Notes: generated from the sequence alone by a model not told the origin. Shown: positions 1 through 13,322, numbered from the stretch's first letter. The stretch: DNA of 64,000 bases from Sipunculus nudus (GCA_026874595.1 CM049306.1:39060019-39124018); one strand, 5' to 3'. Made by a program: numbers and translations.

Positions 1-2173
1 CTTCATGAGCTTCCATTCCTTAATACGTCAGTTATGTTGTGACCAAACAAACATACACAAACATACACATAAATGGGGATGAAAGCATACCCTCTTTGCA
101 AAGATTTTTAAAGCAGGCAGTATCCCTGCAGAATTATTCTTGTGCTTTAACACATGAACATGTTTCCTTTCATCAGGAGATTTTTTATGTATTTTGTCAC
201 AGCAGTCATAACATGAACTTTTTCAAGATTCCATTTCTTGAGGGACACCTAGATATCACAGGTGTAATTATAGAAGAGAATTATTTCTGTGACACCTCAG
301 GTTTTGTAGCTCCTGTTTGTATATAGTACATTACCACACTCAAATAGTTTGGACACTATGGTGTATTTGACGCATGTTTTTATCCATCACACAGTTAAAA
401 AGATAATCACCATAACCTATATGTTTTTAATTATTGTTTATCACTCAAACATTATGATGATTAATTTTAGCATGAAATATATCTAGCTTTATTCCTTCCA
501 GTGGCAGGAACATACACATTTTCAAATCTGGAAGTTAATATTTGCAGTGGCTCATATTAGGAAAAGTTGATATGTTAAAAGTTTAAATTCATTCTAGTAT
601 AATGTTGTCATATCTAGCAAACCATTTGCCAGCAAGACCGAAATCACATATTATTTTTTTAATTTAAAATTTTTAAAAGGTACACTATTTTAAGCACCCA
701 TTGATAGGAAATTTTAGTTGATTTATGTTTAACTACATGGCAGTATATAAAACCCTTTTCTTGTTTTACCTCCACTGACAATTGTGGCTGAAAAATGAAA
801 TTTTAAATTTTCTTATTGAAGTGAAATTTAAAATTTCAGTATTAGGGTAGATAGAATCATGATAGAGGAAACAGAAAAGTTGTTATTAGATATTGTCATG
901 TAGTTTCACATAAGTCTACTAAAATCTTTCTTGCTGTTACTGGGTGTTTAAAATAGCATGCCATTTAAAAATACATTTTAAAAAAATTATAACATGTTAA
1001 TATGAATTAAGTTCAGACATGTGTACAAGAAAGAACACTTTACTAGTTTTAAAATATTTACACTTTAAGAGCGTAACATGAATTTAAAACCATGTTTGGA
1101 CTGATTTTAGAAATAGTGATTTTTGCCAGGTATGCTACATTTAGGGACCAAGGCCACCTTTGGATGCTATCAAAATAGTAGTGTTTTTAATCACCAGGTG
1201 GCAGCTCCTACCCTTGGGCTTCCTAGTTTGTATACCCTACATTTACAGCCTTAAAAATCTATCCACATGGCAGGAATCAAGCTGAATATTTTGTTTGTGA
1301 GGGAAAGTATGTGATTACACTTTAAATAAGTACTAACTAATTGAATCTGATCTTGTGAGACTAATAAGAGCTTTACCTAGGCCATTTTTTCAGATCTCTA
1401 TAGTCCATTTCACCACCTGCTGTCCACCTGTTTTTTGTAGATGATTTACTTAAAAGTTTATATTTTTCAATATTTTCCAAGTTAACAACATATGGAAGTG
1501 ACAACCTAATATGGCAGTTAAGAATTTTACAATAAATCCCCTGGTCATGTTTCACTACATTTTAGTCTCTTTATCATGATCTGGCAAATATTGAGTGTCC
1601 CTCCATAAGTAGCCATCTTTGTTTTAGCTGGTTATATTTTTTAGAGTGTTTTCATGAGATCATCCAATCAGCAGCTGTTAGTTGAGGCTGTTTTTGCATG
1701 TGACCAATGACCTTGACCGCCATAAGTGGGTCTGATATGTTGTAACAGGTAGACTGATTTCTCATATTTTCAGAAAATTCTGTTACTCAAATAAGGAATA
1801 AGGTAGAAATTTAGTTACCTAGTTGAAAATTAGGTTCTGTAATCCTCTCCCCTACACTATAATTGTTTCCCTTGAAATGTAAAAATTTTCATAGCAAAAA
1901 ACAGGTGGACATGAGGGGATGAAACGGACTATAGTAATATTCTGTTGAAGACAATATAAACTTTGTAAAGCTTCAAATTATTGAGACCTAAGATTTAAGA
2001 GACACTATAAATTCTCTGCAAAGGTTAAAGGTATAATAATAATGAATAAGATAACTCTAAAATCATATAATACATTTTGGCAAGGTTGTAAGAAAAAGTA
2101 TGAGAAAGGATCAATTTTAACCTTCATACTGGTTATCTGGGATCAAAAGTGTGGAGAGAGTGGAGCAATTTTT
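1..2173. other. Non-coding, AT-rich, no gene seen
   Basis: I see no convincing gene or repeat boundary here. One open frame (24-326, +) of about 100 codons is present after a weak acceptor-like tract ending near 31, but it has no recognisable domain, compositional bias or polyadenylation signal nearby, so I do not call it. If the gene ending at 9762 has exons in this part, they are not recognisable. Confidence 0.5.
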
Positions 2174-3620
2174 AGCTCAGCTGACTATAAGTCATCTGAG
2201 CTATAGTCATGGTCCATTGTCCGTCGTCCGTCCGTCTGTCCGTCCGTCCGTCCGTCCGTCTGTCCGTAGATGTGGCACGTTTTGAAACCGTAAGACCTAG
2301 GAATCCAAAATTCAGCATAATGTTAGATGTCCCCAAGATCTCCTACCAAGCCGAAAACTGGGTCTTTGCGACTTCATTCCTTTGAGAAATTAAGGAAAAA
2401 CCTCAATTTTTTATTAAAACCTATTTTCACACTTCAGGACTGCCTAATATCAAAACCACACATCTGTTTTTCCTCATATTTCCTATAAATAATCCTCTAT
2501 ATAATTCCTATGTACATGCCAGAAATTAGGTCTGTATTATATAATTTAAAAAAGTTATGGGCCCAAACATAATGCATTTTGTAAATAATCAGGAAAGAAA
2601 TTTTATCACTTAACACAAAACTTGTTAAAGCTAAGCACTTTTTTTCTAGTAATATTACTTTTATTAATCAAAATTAAATTGTATACCCAAAATTAGATCA
2701 AAATCTTTTAAATTTTTTAAAATATTAGCAAAAATAAAAAATTGGTACCTTAAATTTTGCCCAACTTTGACCATGGCACGTTTTTTTGCTGTAACTGCTG
2801 TGGATTTAATTTTCACAGCATGTTTTTGGTAGCATTTCAACTGTTAACACCAAAAATTTGAAACCATTTGATCAAAAACTGTAGATTTTATTCAAGTTTT
2901 CAAGCACCATGTCACATATTGCTAGTGTTATGCAGTTTGCTAGAGCTCAGCTCCCGAGCTTCAGCTCTAAGTTCCTTAAATTTGGCATACAGTTAGATTT
3001 CTCCAAAATCCCCTACCATGCCAAGAATTTGGTCACTAGGACTTAATTCCTTCGAGATATCAATGAAAAACTTCATTTTTCCATTAAAAACCCATTGTTA
3101 CACTTTAAGACTGCCTAATATCAAAACCACTGATCTGACTTTGATCATATATAATATACATATTTTTCTATACATTCACTATGCACATGCCAGAAATGAT
3201 GTCAGTATTGTGTATTTTTTTTAAGTTATGGGCCCAAACATAATGCACTTTGTAAAAAATCAAGAAATATATTTACTCCCTTAACAAGGGCATTGCTGAA
3301 GCTAGAGATTTTATTGTCAGGGATGTAACATTATTTAATCAAGATTCAATTGAATACCCAAAATTAGTTCTGAATTTTTCAAATTTTATAAGTTATTAGT
3401 ATAAATATAAAATTAGTACCTTAAATTTTGCCCAACTGTGACCATGGCACGTTTGTTTCCTGAGAGCACTGTTGATATAATTTTCATATCATGCACACAT
3501 AAGGATTTCAGCTTTTTAGTTTAGAAAGCAATTGGCCAAATATTGTAGCTTTTATTAATGTTTTTTATGAGACCCTGTCAGACTTTGGCTCTCTCCAGCC
3601 CCTCTTGAGTCACCTGTATG
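2174..3620 (+). repeat. Interspersed repeat with (CCGT)n tract, two tandem copies
   Basis: It opens with AGCTCAGCTGA, then GAGCTATAG and a CCGTC/TGTCC run (about 2219-2268), followed by about 670 bp that is repeated once: the landmark GTTAGAT followed by a 'CC(A)AAxATCtCCTACCA' stretch occurs at 2322 and again at 2992. The same body recurs at 15.7-16.4 kb and a related element with the same opening and a CATGACCCATGGGTC ending lies at 55.0-55.68 kb. Many stop codons and no conserved protein, so it is non-autonomous. The class is unknown to me; the head and tail motifs are common in mollusc genomes as I remember them, which is knowledge rather than something shown here. Confidence 0.75.
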
Positions 3621-4525
3621 TTGACCTTGTTGACCTTTCATCAAATTATGCACGCTTGAGGCGAGAATCCAGGCAGCTTATGGCCAGCCACAGTTGATCC
3701 AGGTGTCCAACCCAACTCATCTAGTAGTTTTAACCAACAACATAACAATAAACAATAAATTAATAAATTTTTCTTGGTTTTTAATAACAAATTGAAGAAA
3801 AATAGAAAAGGAATTTGTTAGTTTATAATAACAGGAAATTAACTTGCAGTTACTGATGATATAAGAATCTTGTATCGATGGGTAGAATGTCACATATTCC
3901 AAATAACACCATGCAGTCACCTATGGCATTTTCCAGTTCATTTTTAATGATAAAGAAGTAAATCATATTATTCATTACTAATCATAAGGGATTATATGAA
4001 GGAAATTAATGATAGACAAAGATGCAGTTGATAATATTAATCTAGATTCCTACTGTGTCTAGTGTGTACATTGATGTGAAATTAGTCCAAAATGAATTTT
4101 TTACAGTTATTTTTTAATATAAATAAAAGCCATAAAACCAGGTACTTATGATCATTATTTAAATGTGTGAATTTTGTATATTCTGGATTCTCAAAATCAT
4201 TGTTTGGTGAAAACTGAATAAATACCAGACAAATACTTTGTAATTGTATTTAAATACGAATATGATTATGTACTCCATTATAAAATTTCTTGCATAAAGA
4301 ATGGGAATTCAGGTAAAAATGAAACTATATGAATACTTTTGCAAATACTTTCAAAATGTATTCATGAATGCATTCATGAATATATTCTTTAATATTATTT
4401 TAATAATCATATCAGTTATATTTCATTTTAAAAAATCATATGATTCTCTTATTATTTTTAATAAAAATTATATTTGGGACAATATTTGTAATTTTTTAAT
4501 AAATAGTTAAACTCTTATATTATAT
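3621..4525. other. AT-rich spacer, no gene seen
   Basis: Mostly AT-rich sequence with short open frames only. Nothing recognisable apart from many T and A runs. Confidence 0.5.
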
Positions 4526-4529
4526 GTTC

Positions 4530-4700
4530 TGCTTATAAGTTATATGGCCAAGTCAAAATCTGTGTGACAATAGCACTCCATTTGTTAATAAAATAAATGA
4601 AATCAATCCTCTTCCCTGTCTCCAAAGATACTATCAAAATCATACATAAGCTAAACACCCACAACTCATAATACAGCTTATATTTATTACCACACAAAAC
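4530..4700. repeat. Dispersed repeat, copy 1
   Basis: About 170 bp beginning AGTTATATGGCCAAGTCAAA and ending TTATTACCACACAAA is closely repeated in the same orientation at 16922-17087. Both copies are open on the minus strand for about 55 codons (shared segment IVSLETGKRID), but the differences between them fall as often at replacing as at silent positions, so I treat it as a repeat and not a gene. A remnant with CATGACCCATAGGTCCCTTG follows at about 4758-4780, resembling the tail of the 55-kb AGCTCAGCTGA element. Confidence 0.7.
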
Positions 4701-4780
4701 CAGCATGTGCCTCATTTCTAAAAAATATTTTTTTTATCATATATAACAGCTGAGCGTCATGACCCATAGGTCCCTTGTTT

Positions 4781-6059
4781 TTTATTTGCGTTACCATGGA
4801 CAGACTTGGTGCTCATCCTATAAAATAAGTATCCATGAAAAATATTGTATAAGGCCAAAAAAAAGTATGGTTCTTAGGAAATTTTTTCAAAAATCAGTGC
4901 GGCGGGTGATTTTTTCTTACATTTTGTATGTTTCAATAAAAATGTCATATGATCAAGGAAGAGCATGAAAATAGCTGAATTTATTTGTTAAACAGGTACG
5001 AGCACTACATAACAAAGGAATTCTTATCAAAATTGTATTATTTTATCTTCTTGAAAGATGAAAATCAAAATAAAATTTTTTTAAGGGTGGGGGGTTAAAA
5101 TTGATGAGGCAGTGCCTGAGAACTATACCTTTTTTTGGATGAAAGGTTATTTTTTCAGACAATTATATTTTCGGTGTGGCATCACTGTATGTTGTCCAGG
5201 TCTGGCCTTCCAGGGCCAGACTAATGGTCCAAGGCACCTTGGCAGGGTGTCTAAGTCCATTCTTCAAGTAAAGGGGCCTGTACCAATAAAGTGACTTTGT
5301 CATAAGTTGGACTTATGGGGCATGTGTGAGTCACCATGGTAACCATCATGGTGTCACAATTGTAACAATGGTATTTAAGCCTCCAGGTAGTCAAATACAA
5401 GTCTTGGTTATATGATGATAACATAAAACTGCAAATATGCCAAGCTGCCATAGGTAACCTGGAAAGGTACACAACTGTGTAGTTTGATATAAGGTATACA
5501 ACGTGACAACTGTTTAGTATGCAATTGTGTACTAAATATGAGAAAAGTGGGTCTGTATGTAAACCTTCTTTGAGCAACATCACTTTGACTTAAAACTGTA
5601 GCCTGTTGTCCCATAGAACTTCTTATTTTCTATGTGTATTGCACTAGGTAAAAAATATTATTTTCTTTTAAATATTTGAAAATTGAACTTGATTTTTACT
5701 TTTCCATGTTAACAATATCAAATTTTACACATGAAAAATTTTTTTTTTCTGTTAAAATCCAGTGTGTTGTCCCACATGAATCTCAAAATCTCAAATTGTT
5801 GTTTTGCACATATTTGTTGATAAAGGTAACAGTTATACAGTGAATGACAAATCGTATACCCGTAGTATTCATAATAAATTACTCAATAATTATGACCTTA
5901 GGTGATATTACATTTTGTTTACAGTCTGATCGTCCTTCCACCGCCACATCGTAAGCAGTGTCCCTCATTGTTGTGTTGTTTGTTGTCATATACACTGGTT
6001 TTGTGGATTTTATTATCATCACATCAAAAAAACAGATCCCAAATGGTGAATCCTTGTGT
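4781..6059. other. Non-coding stretch, no gene seen
   Basis: No gene recognised. There are two overlapping minus-strand frames at 5251-5614, but they lack domain features and conflict with each other. Confidence 0.45.
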
Positions 6060-6480
6060 GTTTTTTAGATGTTGTGGATTGCACATAATTACCATATTTT
6101 CTTCCAGGCCAACATCCTTAAAGAGTTCTGTACTTGCAGTTGTGAATGATATTTTATTTGCATAATGGGTTACAGGACCAACTAATACAGTGGTTGATTG
6201 GCTTGTGTTAACAACACTGGATTTGCATATTGGTTTCCAGGACAACAAACTCAAACATTGATGCATCATTGGTTGTTGTGAATGATACTTGATTTGCATA
6301 ATTGTTTCCAGGACAACAGACTAAATCAATGACTGACCCGATGCTTTGAATGTCACATGATTTATATGGTTTCCAGAGCATTGAACTAATACAATGGTCA
6401 TTTATTAACTATTGTAAGTGACACCTGATTTGTATTTTTGTTTGCAGCACCACACAGACTATTAGAGTATAACTTTGGGA
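6060..6480 (+). repeat. Degenerate tandem array, unit about 85 bp
   Basis: The theme 'TTGTGAATGAtAcTTgATTTGCATAAttggtTtcCAGGAcaAcaaacTaaa' recurs at roughly 6140, 6225, 6280, 6345 and 6415 with increasing decay. Each unit carries a TTTCCAGG segment that looks like a splice acceptor, so gene finders may call false exons here. Confidence 0.6.
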
Positions 6481-6704
6481 TATTTGATGCCAATACAGGT
6501 TAAAGTCCAAACCCTTTCACACTACTTGGTTTTCAGTGACTGCTTGTAGTCATTTTGTCTTTCAAACAACTTCCTTTCTTGTGGGTTATTTATTACTAAT
6601 AACATTCATATGCTGCATATGTGTCAGTCAGAGAGAAAATTCTGTATACCATTAAACTTATTCTGCTTAATTATACAATCTGGATATTTGATGCTGAAGG
6701 AAGC

Positions 6705-6883
6705 ACAGTGGAACCCCGCCTTGCAACCACCCTGCAATTGCGACCACCCCCACAATTACGGCCACTTTTCCTGGTCCCGAATATACGATTCACATAACTT
6801 AAAGTACCACAAATACGACCACCCACAAATTACAACCACTTTGGTCAGTCCCCAAGGTGGTCGTAATTGTGGGGTTCCACTGT
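6705..6883. mobile_element. MITE with CAGTGGAACCCC terminal inverted repeats
   Basis: The left end is CAGTGGAACCCC (6706-6717) and the right end is its exact complement GGGGTTCCACTG (6871-6882). Subterminal parts also mirror each other ('GCGACCACC' against 'GGTGGTCGTAATTG'). It is about 178 bp with no coding capacity. CAGTnGAACC ends with TA targets are typical of Tc1/mariner-pogo non-autonomous elements; on the right the flank is TA, on the left CA, so one target base may have mutated. Confidence 0.8.
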
Positions 6884-9387
6884 ATGACAAAATCATTACA
6901 GTACATAGGGGGATGAAAGAACAGTTTATCTTTAATATATATTTCTCTATTTTTTTTTTCAAACTGAAACAAAACAGATGACTTGAAACAATAACAGTTG
7001 ATTCTTGAATAATTCTGTTGCAAATTCTGAAGATACCTCTCAAATATGTAACAGTTATAGTTGCAGCATATAATGGTATTACTACATGAATGGAGACATT
7101 ATCTTTTGCAGTTTTCAAGAGTGAATCATCATTTATATTTTCAGAGATGTTTGCACACTAATATTCCTGTTTTGACTTTCTTCAGACTTTGATATGGTTT
7201 TCAATATCTCTTGTATATGCCCCATTTTTCCAGCTAATGTTTGGATTTAGAAGCTATATTTTTCACTCATAGATCTTTTTTGTTTAAATCTAATTTTTCA
7301 TTTCATATTGAACTATATGTGTATATACATTTTGTGTGAACAGTTTTGTGTTATGACAGGGTTTGTTAACATAGTATTTAACTCTACAACTGGATAACTG
7401 GATGTCACATACTAGTTGTAAAATTATTTATCAGCTAGTAGGGCTGGGATAGTCTATAAATATATTAAATGTTAATTATGATAGTTAAATTTTTTAATCA
7501 ATCTCTCTGACAAGAACTATGAAGATAAAAATCAATACTGTTGTCAGTGTCTTTGATTGAACCACTGTAAACAATAAATACAGTCCTCAAAGTTAAAAAG
7601 GTCAACCAACAAAAAACATTTTAACTCAAACATGAATATAGAAATAAACTGACCAATACCTGTAAGTTTAATTAAACCCTTTTTTCCAAGCCAATAAAGA
7701 ATTTTTTTTATTATTTAACAACAGCTACCTGACTTTACCACTGTATGAAGTTGTAAAACAGTACAGTGTTGTATAGTCAGGAAAATCAACATGAATAAGA
7801 GGTAGACCTCCTGGGGAGATTCATTACAACTACATTACATAACACTGTGATTCAAGTGAGAGATAACTATGCTACAGTGAACCAGGTCTGTGTGTATCCT
7901 GTAATGATAGTCACCTCACACTTGATCCCTCTTCAGTCACTACAAAACGTGTATTGAATATTAGTACACTCGCTACAACCAGTAAACACTTACTTTTTTC
8001 CTACCCACTATTGACGGAATGGTTCAGCTGAAGTAAATACCCCAAGTTGTTGTCACCTTTCATTACTGTCAGTTTGTCAGTAGTGTATAAGTTGTAACAA
8101 CAGGTACAGCTCTCAAGCTCTAATCATTTATTGGTTTATCTAGCTGTATCAAATATCCTTTTTTTTCACCTACCTGTTATAGTTGACACTTGATACCTCA
8201 AATTCCAGAGAACCAGACCCCACCCAGATTAAGTTATGAATATGAGACTAATAAAACCACTCCTGGCTGATTATTCTGTAACTGTCTGCTACTCTCAGGG
8301 ATACACCTTTGATACTGAGTTATTCACTTTTGTTTTAGCTGTTCAGTCTATTCAAATTTTGCAACAGAGCAAAACATATTTTATAATTACATACAGCCTA
8401 CCCAGACTGTAAACAAAAATTTCTGTCATTTTCAAATGATTATTAATAAATACTTTACCAGATGTACCAGATGTTCAATTTGTTAAAGTTATGTATTTGC
8501 AGTGAATTTAATTTCTTTTTATACGTATCACAGAGATGCATTTTTGTAGAAGTTAGTTTATAGGTGTAGATTCATACCTGGACACTTTTAACTTTAGTAT
8601 CTACACCTGCTGAGTACATGTGATCTGTCAGCCTGAGTTTGGAGTTTCCAGCATTAACAATTTTCATCTGTGACACTAACTTATTTTATTATGATAAAGT
8701 AATTTATTAAGATAATTTCATACAGATCAAGGTTTGCATTACTGGTAATGACTATCATGTACATCTAAACAATGATTTTTGTTGCTACAAGACAGAACAC
8801 TATTAAAATAAGTTATAATATGTATAAAATGGAAATAGGACGTGGACTGCAAAACATTATGATTTCTTCTCTGCACCTGCATGCCATGACACTTTATTCA
8901 CTGCACAGTGAATGTAAACCATGTTAAATTAAACCCAATATATGTTACACTTTCACTGTCACATTCCTGCAATTTTGTATGTCAGAGTAGTTTTTATAAA
9001 TATGGCAAAAGTCAGTTGACTGTATTTGTTGCATGATATTATTTTCCCAGAAAACACCTCACTGCATGCACTCACTTAAAGCACCCATAGCATTACATCT
9101 ACTGATAAATGATATATGATATATGAAAGACAGATATATATATATTGTCATTCAGGTACACAGCTGCTTACTAATATATTAGTATTTTAAAGAAGAAATA
9201 GCTTGCATAAGCAGTTTATTTCTTATCAAGTCATATACAATACCAAGAGCACATGTTTTATTTAAAAACTGTATATATATATATGCACTGCATAATAAAT
9301 CACTATTGTACCGGTAATACTTGGTTGTATAGATAGAAGCTTTATATAATTGGGTGACATTAACTATTTCATACAAACTTATATATA

Positions 9388-9440
<53 letters not shown>

Positions 9441-9582
9441 ATATATAAAGTACATGTGGTCAGTCCATGTAACATAAAGTCTCATGTCTTATATGTGTAA
9501 AACTGAGATTCTGCTAAACCTATAATTAGTAAGAATTTATCAAGCGAACCATCTTGATTTATTATTAACGTAAACATTGCAG
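6884..9582. other. Intron or intergenic DNA upstream of the 9.58-kb exon
   Basis: No coding exon is recognisable. It probably includes intron sequence of the gene whose last exon begins at 9583. A (TA)n tract lies at about 9385-9447. Confidence 0.5.
9385..9447. repeat. (TA)n microsatellite
   Basis: Two runs of TA dinucleotides broken by TTTATA. Confidence 0.95.
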
Positions 9583-9762
9583 AATATAACTGAAGAAACA
9601 GCTGGAGACGGAGAGGACCCTCGTCCTGCCAAGCTGATGGATGAGAATGCTAGGATTGCTAAGATACGAGCGAGGAGGGAAGAGCGACGCAGAAGACGTG
9701 AAGAGATGGCTAAACAAGCTGAGGCAAACCAGAACCAGCAAGAACAGGAATGTGAGGCCTGA
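9583..9762 (+). CDS. Terminal coding exon of an unidentified gene; charged C-terminal helix
   Basis: A splice acceptor (AACATTGCAG, AG at 9581-9582) opens a frame of 59 codons ending in TGA at 9760-9762. The product starts NITEETAGDGEDPRPAK and continues into a strongly basic/acidic stretch (ARIAKIRARREERRRRREEM) and a Gln/Glu-rich tail ending EQECEA, which would form a charged helix or coiled coil. GC content and CpG use are clearly higher than the flanking DNA, as in other real exons of the window. A long AT-rich 3'UTR follows with AATAAA at 10099 and 10507. I do not recognise the gene; earlier exons are upstream, possibly before base 1. The acceptor frame is the only one open. Confidence refers to it being a real terminal exon. 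Confidence 0.7.
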   Translation, partial: NITEETAGDGEDPRPAKLMDENARIAKIRARREERRRRREEMAKQAEANQNQQEQECEA

Positions 9763-10098
9763 TCCTGACCACAGCGCCACCTGTAGGAAATTGTACCATC
9801 ATTGTTTCTTTTGTTATGTAATTTATGGCATATCATTTGGTAGAGGTAGATTGATATATTGGATTTATCTAAAATTCTGAAATATCCTTGATACTTAGTA
9901 TATGTAATAGTTTAACACAGATGCTGCTACCTGTTATTTAAATCAGTACAAAACAAATAGTATTTTATAAATGGACCACATAAAATTTACCCCAGCCTGG
10001 AAAATGTTTGGGATATTAATACTGGACTGAGTTCTGTCCTTTTGCAATATATAATACCTTTATAAAATTGATATATTAAGTTTAGAATTTGTATATTA

Positions 10099-10104
10099 AA
10101 TAAA
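10099..10104 (+). terminator. Polyadenylation signal, proximal
   Basis: AATAAA hexamer, 337 bp after the stop at 9762. Confidence 0.45.
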
Positions 10105-10506
10105 CATTCCATATCTCTGCATACTGCACAAATATTTGTAAATACTCTTGACTGCTGTATTTTGTATTATATTCTTCTTTCTCATCTTTATGGTAAGATT
10201 TTTTACTGTCTGTATGGTCAGCTGGTACTGACTGTAATTTAAGATGAAGCTATTTACAAATTTATTAATTACTCATTGTACATCGCTTTAATGTTTTGTA
10301 ACTGTTTTACTTAGCTGTAATATTAAAATAACCAAATTATATTGACAGTTATTATTCAAAGAAGAATATACAAATTTATCCGTCCAAGATGTATTTGTGA
10401 TAAAAGATATACAAGATCCATTTTATGATGAAAGTATTATATCGGGAATTACCTAGAACTGCATTCCCAAATTTTCTGTGCCAAAATCATGCCATTGCTT
10501 TCTTTC

Positions 10507-10512
10507 AATAAA
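10507..10512 (+). terminator. Polyadenylation signal, distal
   Basis: AATAAA hexamer followed by T/GT-rich sequence. Confidence 0.5.
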
Positions 10513-10530
10513 TGTTCATGTATCAGTATC

Positions 10531-12237
10531 TAAGTATTTTTCCTTTATCAAGGTAAGCATTGAAGAATAAACCTGAAATGAGTGAATACCTTGTTCCCCT
10601 TGTCTTAAAGGTATGACAATAAATTGTACACAACTATACCTCAAGCTTCATAAAGACAAACTAGGTTTGAACCACATCATATTATCAGTCATTTTGATAT
10701 TTTTATTCATTTCTGAAAACCTGCCATTCATTGATACTTGAGGAACTTTACAGAACTGTGGCAAATTGTCAATAGTGTCATCACAGAATGAAATTGAACC
10801 CAATTTTTTTACAAAATGACATTTAATAAATGGGGTGAAAATGTTGGTGGGGTTATAATATGGTATGTCCCCTCTGGTTGAAAAAGTGGGGGTTGCATAA
10901 AATTACCCCTCATTCAGCACCAAACTGAGCCTTTGCTATTTATCGAATTGTAACAGGCAGGAACACCATAATGGCCATTGTTAAAAACACCAGCAGTGGT
11001 TAGTATTCAGTTGGGTCAATTTATCTTTTAGGGTGTGTCCAGGGGGGGGGATGACTCAGGGAGGGGTAGGTTGGGGCAAATATTAATTGTAAACCTTTAC
11101 AAATACATTGAAATAACCTTAATATATCTGAGATATTACAACAAAGTGTAAGAAAAAAAACATGGTCAAGCAGAAGGGCATTATAAATATTGTATTACGG
11201 GAATCCATAATGGAACTATAAGGTTGTGCCATACCGTTATGTACAGCAGATTTAGCAGACAATCGCTTCTGCCAAGCTTGATCTGCATGTTAATGTTCTA
11301 TAATCCATACAAAGTACATGTTGCTTGCCAATGACATGGTTGTTTAGTGCTTGCTGTTTCCATGGTAATAGTTCCTAGTTGTCGTGGTTACCTGTTTCTT
11401 GTTCCAGTGAGTCCTGACATTAAGCAGTCAGTTAACTGGTTTATTTAATTCCCACACCCCATCAAACATCTCCGTGTTACTTAATCAAAAATTCATACCA
11501 AATTATTAAACTACAAGCATGATCTGTGCCCACTTAAAGATATTAATGTTTAGATGATTATTCCTAAGTGTGACTTGGGAGGATTTTGGGGTTTCATGGT
11601 AAGATTAATTTATCCTTACACATTCTGTTCCAATATAATATATAGCCTGATGCAGCAGGGTATTTACAAATTATGGTCTTAGAAAGACTATCTGTCCTTA
11701 AAATCTCATTTCTGATGGAGTAAAGTTTATACGCCTATGAAGTATAAATTTATAATTGCATTTAAAAATGAATAAATCATTTAAACAGTTAAGGGTCACT
11801 TTTCAAAGGACGAACCTGCGATGGGCCTATGAATAGCCTATAGAATAGACAATAGAAAAAACAAATCAATTCTGATTAATTGTTCATGGTGTAAAACTCT
11901 ATTACTATCTTATAAAAAGAAACGGATCGTATATCATTCACTATAATAAGTTATTCATACTGTGCCCAGCTGTTATATTTGTAAATTTTTTTTCTCTTGA
12001 ATTGCATGAAAAATATTGTACATAATTATGTTAATTTATGTGCTGAATGCGCAGTTACCTGTTGTATATGCAGGTGAAACGTGTACACAATATTGCTTAC
12101 CTGTCTAAACAGCTGGTGACATTAATTATTTCACTGACGTGATACTCATAGAAAACAACCTAACATATTTTAGGGACTAGAACTTTGATGTTCCTTGGCA
12201 TTTTCATTTCCTATTGTGAACTAATAATTAACGTGAC
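10531..12237. other. Intergenic, no gene seen
   Basis: AT-rich, no exon-like segment. A G-run at about 11042-11050 is the only striking composition change. Confidence 0.5.
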
Positions 12238-12243
12238 AGGGTG

Positions 12244-12520
12244 TGTTACGTCCCCTATTGTAATAACGACCCCTATTGTAATAATTATTACATTAGGGGT
12301 TACAAATGAGCTGTTTCTCACAACACTTATTGTAATAATGTGCACTATTGTTATAATTATTACAATAGGGGTTGTATTTGCAACCACTATTGTTATAATA
12401 TTTTTATTACATTAGGGGTTGCGGTTGCAATGGTTTTTGCGAACCAGATTTGGTAAAAAATGTGAATACTGTGATACCACACACAAATTGATACCTATAG
12501 ACATGTTAGTTGTGATTTTA
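12244..12520 (+). repeat. Left terminal inverted repeat of the foldback element
   Basis: Inverted relative to 15110-15389. It carries at least eight copies, in both orientations, of a motif close to CCCCTATTGTAATAA. At 12270-12299 two copies face each other to form a 30-bp near-perfect palindrome. Similarity to the right arm fades after about 12500. Confidence 0.8.
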
Positions 12521-12799
12521 ACAAACACTTAATGTTACAGTGATTAACTATTAAATACTGTTTAGAGGGCTAGTGCCAGTCAATTAAATTATTATTAATA
12601 TAATATTATATGTTATATATTAATTATACTATAATTAATGTTATATATCATATAAGTAATATATCTAAATAAAAATAAGCTGGATAATATAAACGGATAA
12701 TTTTAAGACAATTATTGCTTTATTCTGGAAATTATTCTTTATTTTAATTTTATTCCAATTAAGAACTATTTTGTTATTTGTGGACAATAGTATCATGAT

Positions 12800-12890
12800 C
12801 ATGCAATTATTACAATAGGCAGCGTTATTACAATACAGGTTGGACCGAGCAGCCCAAATTGTAATAACGTCCAATAATGTAAAACCACGA
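12800..12890. repeat. Internal cluster of the CCCTATTGTAATAA motif
   Basis: Four further copies in both orientations: ATTATTACAATAGG, GTTATTACAATA, ATTGTAATAACG and AATAATGTAA. They lie outside the inverted repeats and thus show that the motif array is not simply part of the termini. Confidence 0.6.
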
Positions 12891-13182
12891 TATCAGACAA
12901 TTGTTGTGTGTCATTTATAGGGTGGTAACAAACAGGTGTTCATACATTTCACTGTTACACCCCTGTTCTGAGTGATAACTATACAGATTGTTAGGTTATT
13001 GAGATTGAAATATTTTTCCCTCTTGGAATTTGAAAGTTGCGCTTGAGTTCGACAGGAGGTCGGCGTGTAGGTTCCCATGGACCAAGTTCCCCCTGGGATA
13101 CCCTGGTGTTGTTTCTGATAGATGGCGCTGCGACAGACCCGTCGCTTAATTTCTCCTATGGTGTCAAATTACTCGAGATTAA

Positions 13183-13312
13183 CGTGAAAACATGGAAAAA
13201 TAAACCTTTTCAGACACAGACACTATGTATATTATATACAAATATATATATATTATACACAATATTTGTAGTCTGTCTCTGTCTGAAAAGGTTAATTTTC
13301 CCATGTATGTAT
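13183..13312. repeat. Hairpin-forming inverted repeat
   Basis: The arm CATGGAAAAATAAACCTTTT plus CAGACACAGACA (from about 13190) is mirrored by TGTCTCTGTCTGAAAAGGTT plus AATTTTCCCATG (to about 13309) around a loop of (TA)-rich sequence. A separate small foldback or MITE nested in the larger element is possible. Confidence 0.7.
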
Positions 13313-13322
13313 GTCTATATAA

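Larger units (their letters stand above)
9763..10530 (+). other. Probable 3'UTR of the 9.58-kb gene
   Basis: AT-rich sequence after the stop codon with two canonical polyadenylation signals, AATAAA at 10099-10104 and 10507-10512. The second is followed by a GT/T-rich stretch (TGTTCATGTATCAG...TTTTTCC), so transcripts of two lengths are plausible. Confidence 0.5.

Noticed and set aside
39-326. 95-codon frame at the left edge as a terminal exon
   Set aside because: No ATG at the frame start, weak acceptor, no domain and no polyadenylation signal; AT-rich composition like its surroundings.
4533-4715. Minus frame similar to one at 16852-17085, suggesting a conserved small protein
   Set aside because: Similarity is explained by a dispersed DNA repeat; changes are not biased to silent positions.
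9179-9475. Frame with a long run of tyrosine-isoleucine
   Set aside because: Translation of (TA)n; the same holds for frames at 13037, 25655, 27548, 44754 and 47039.
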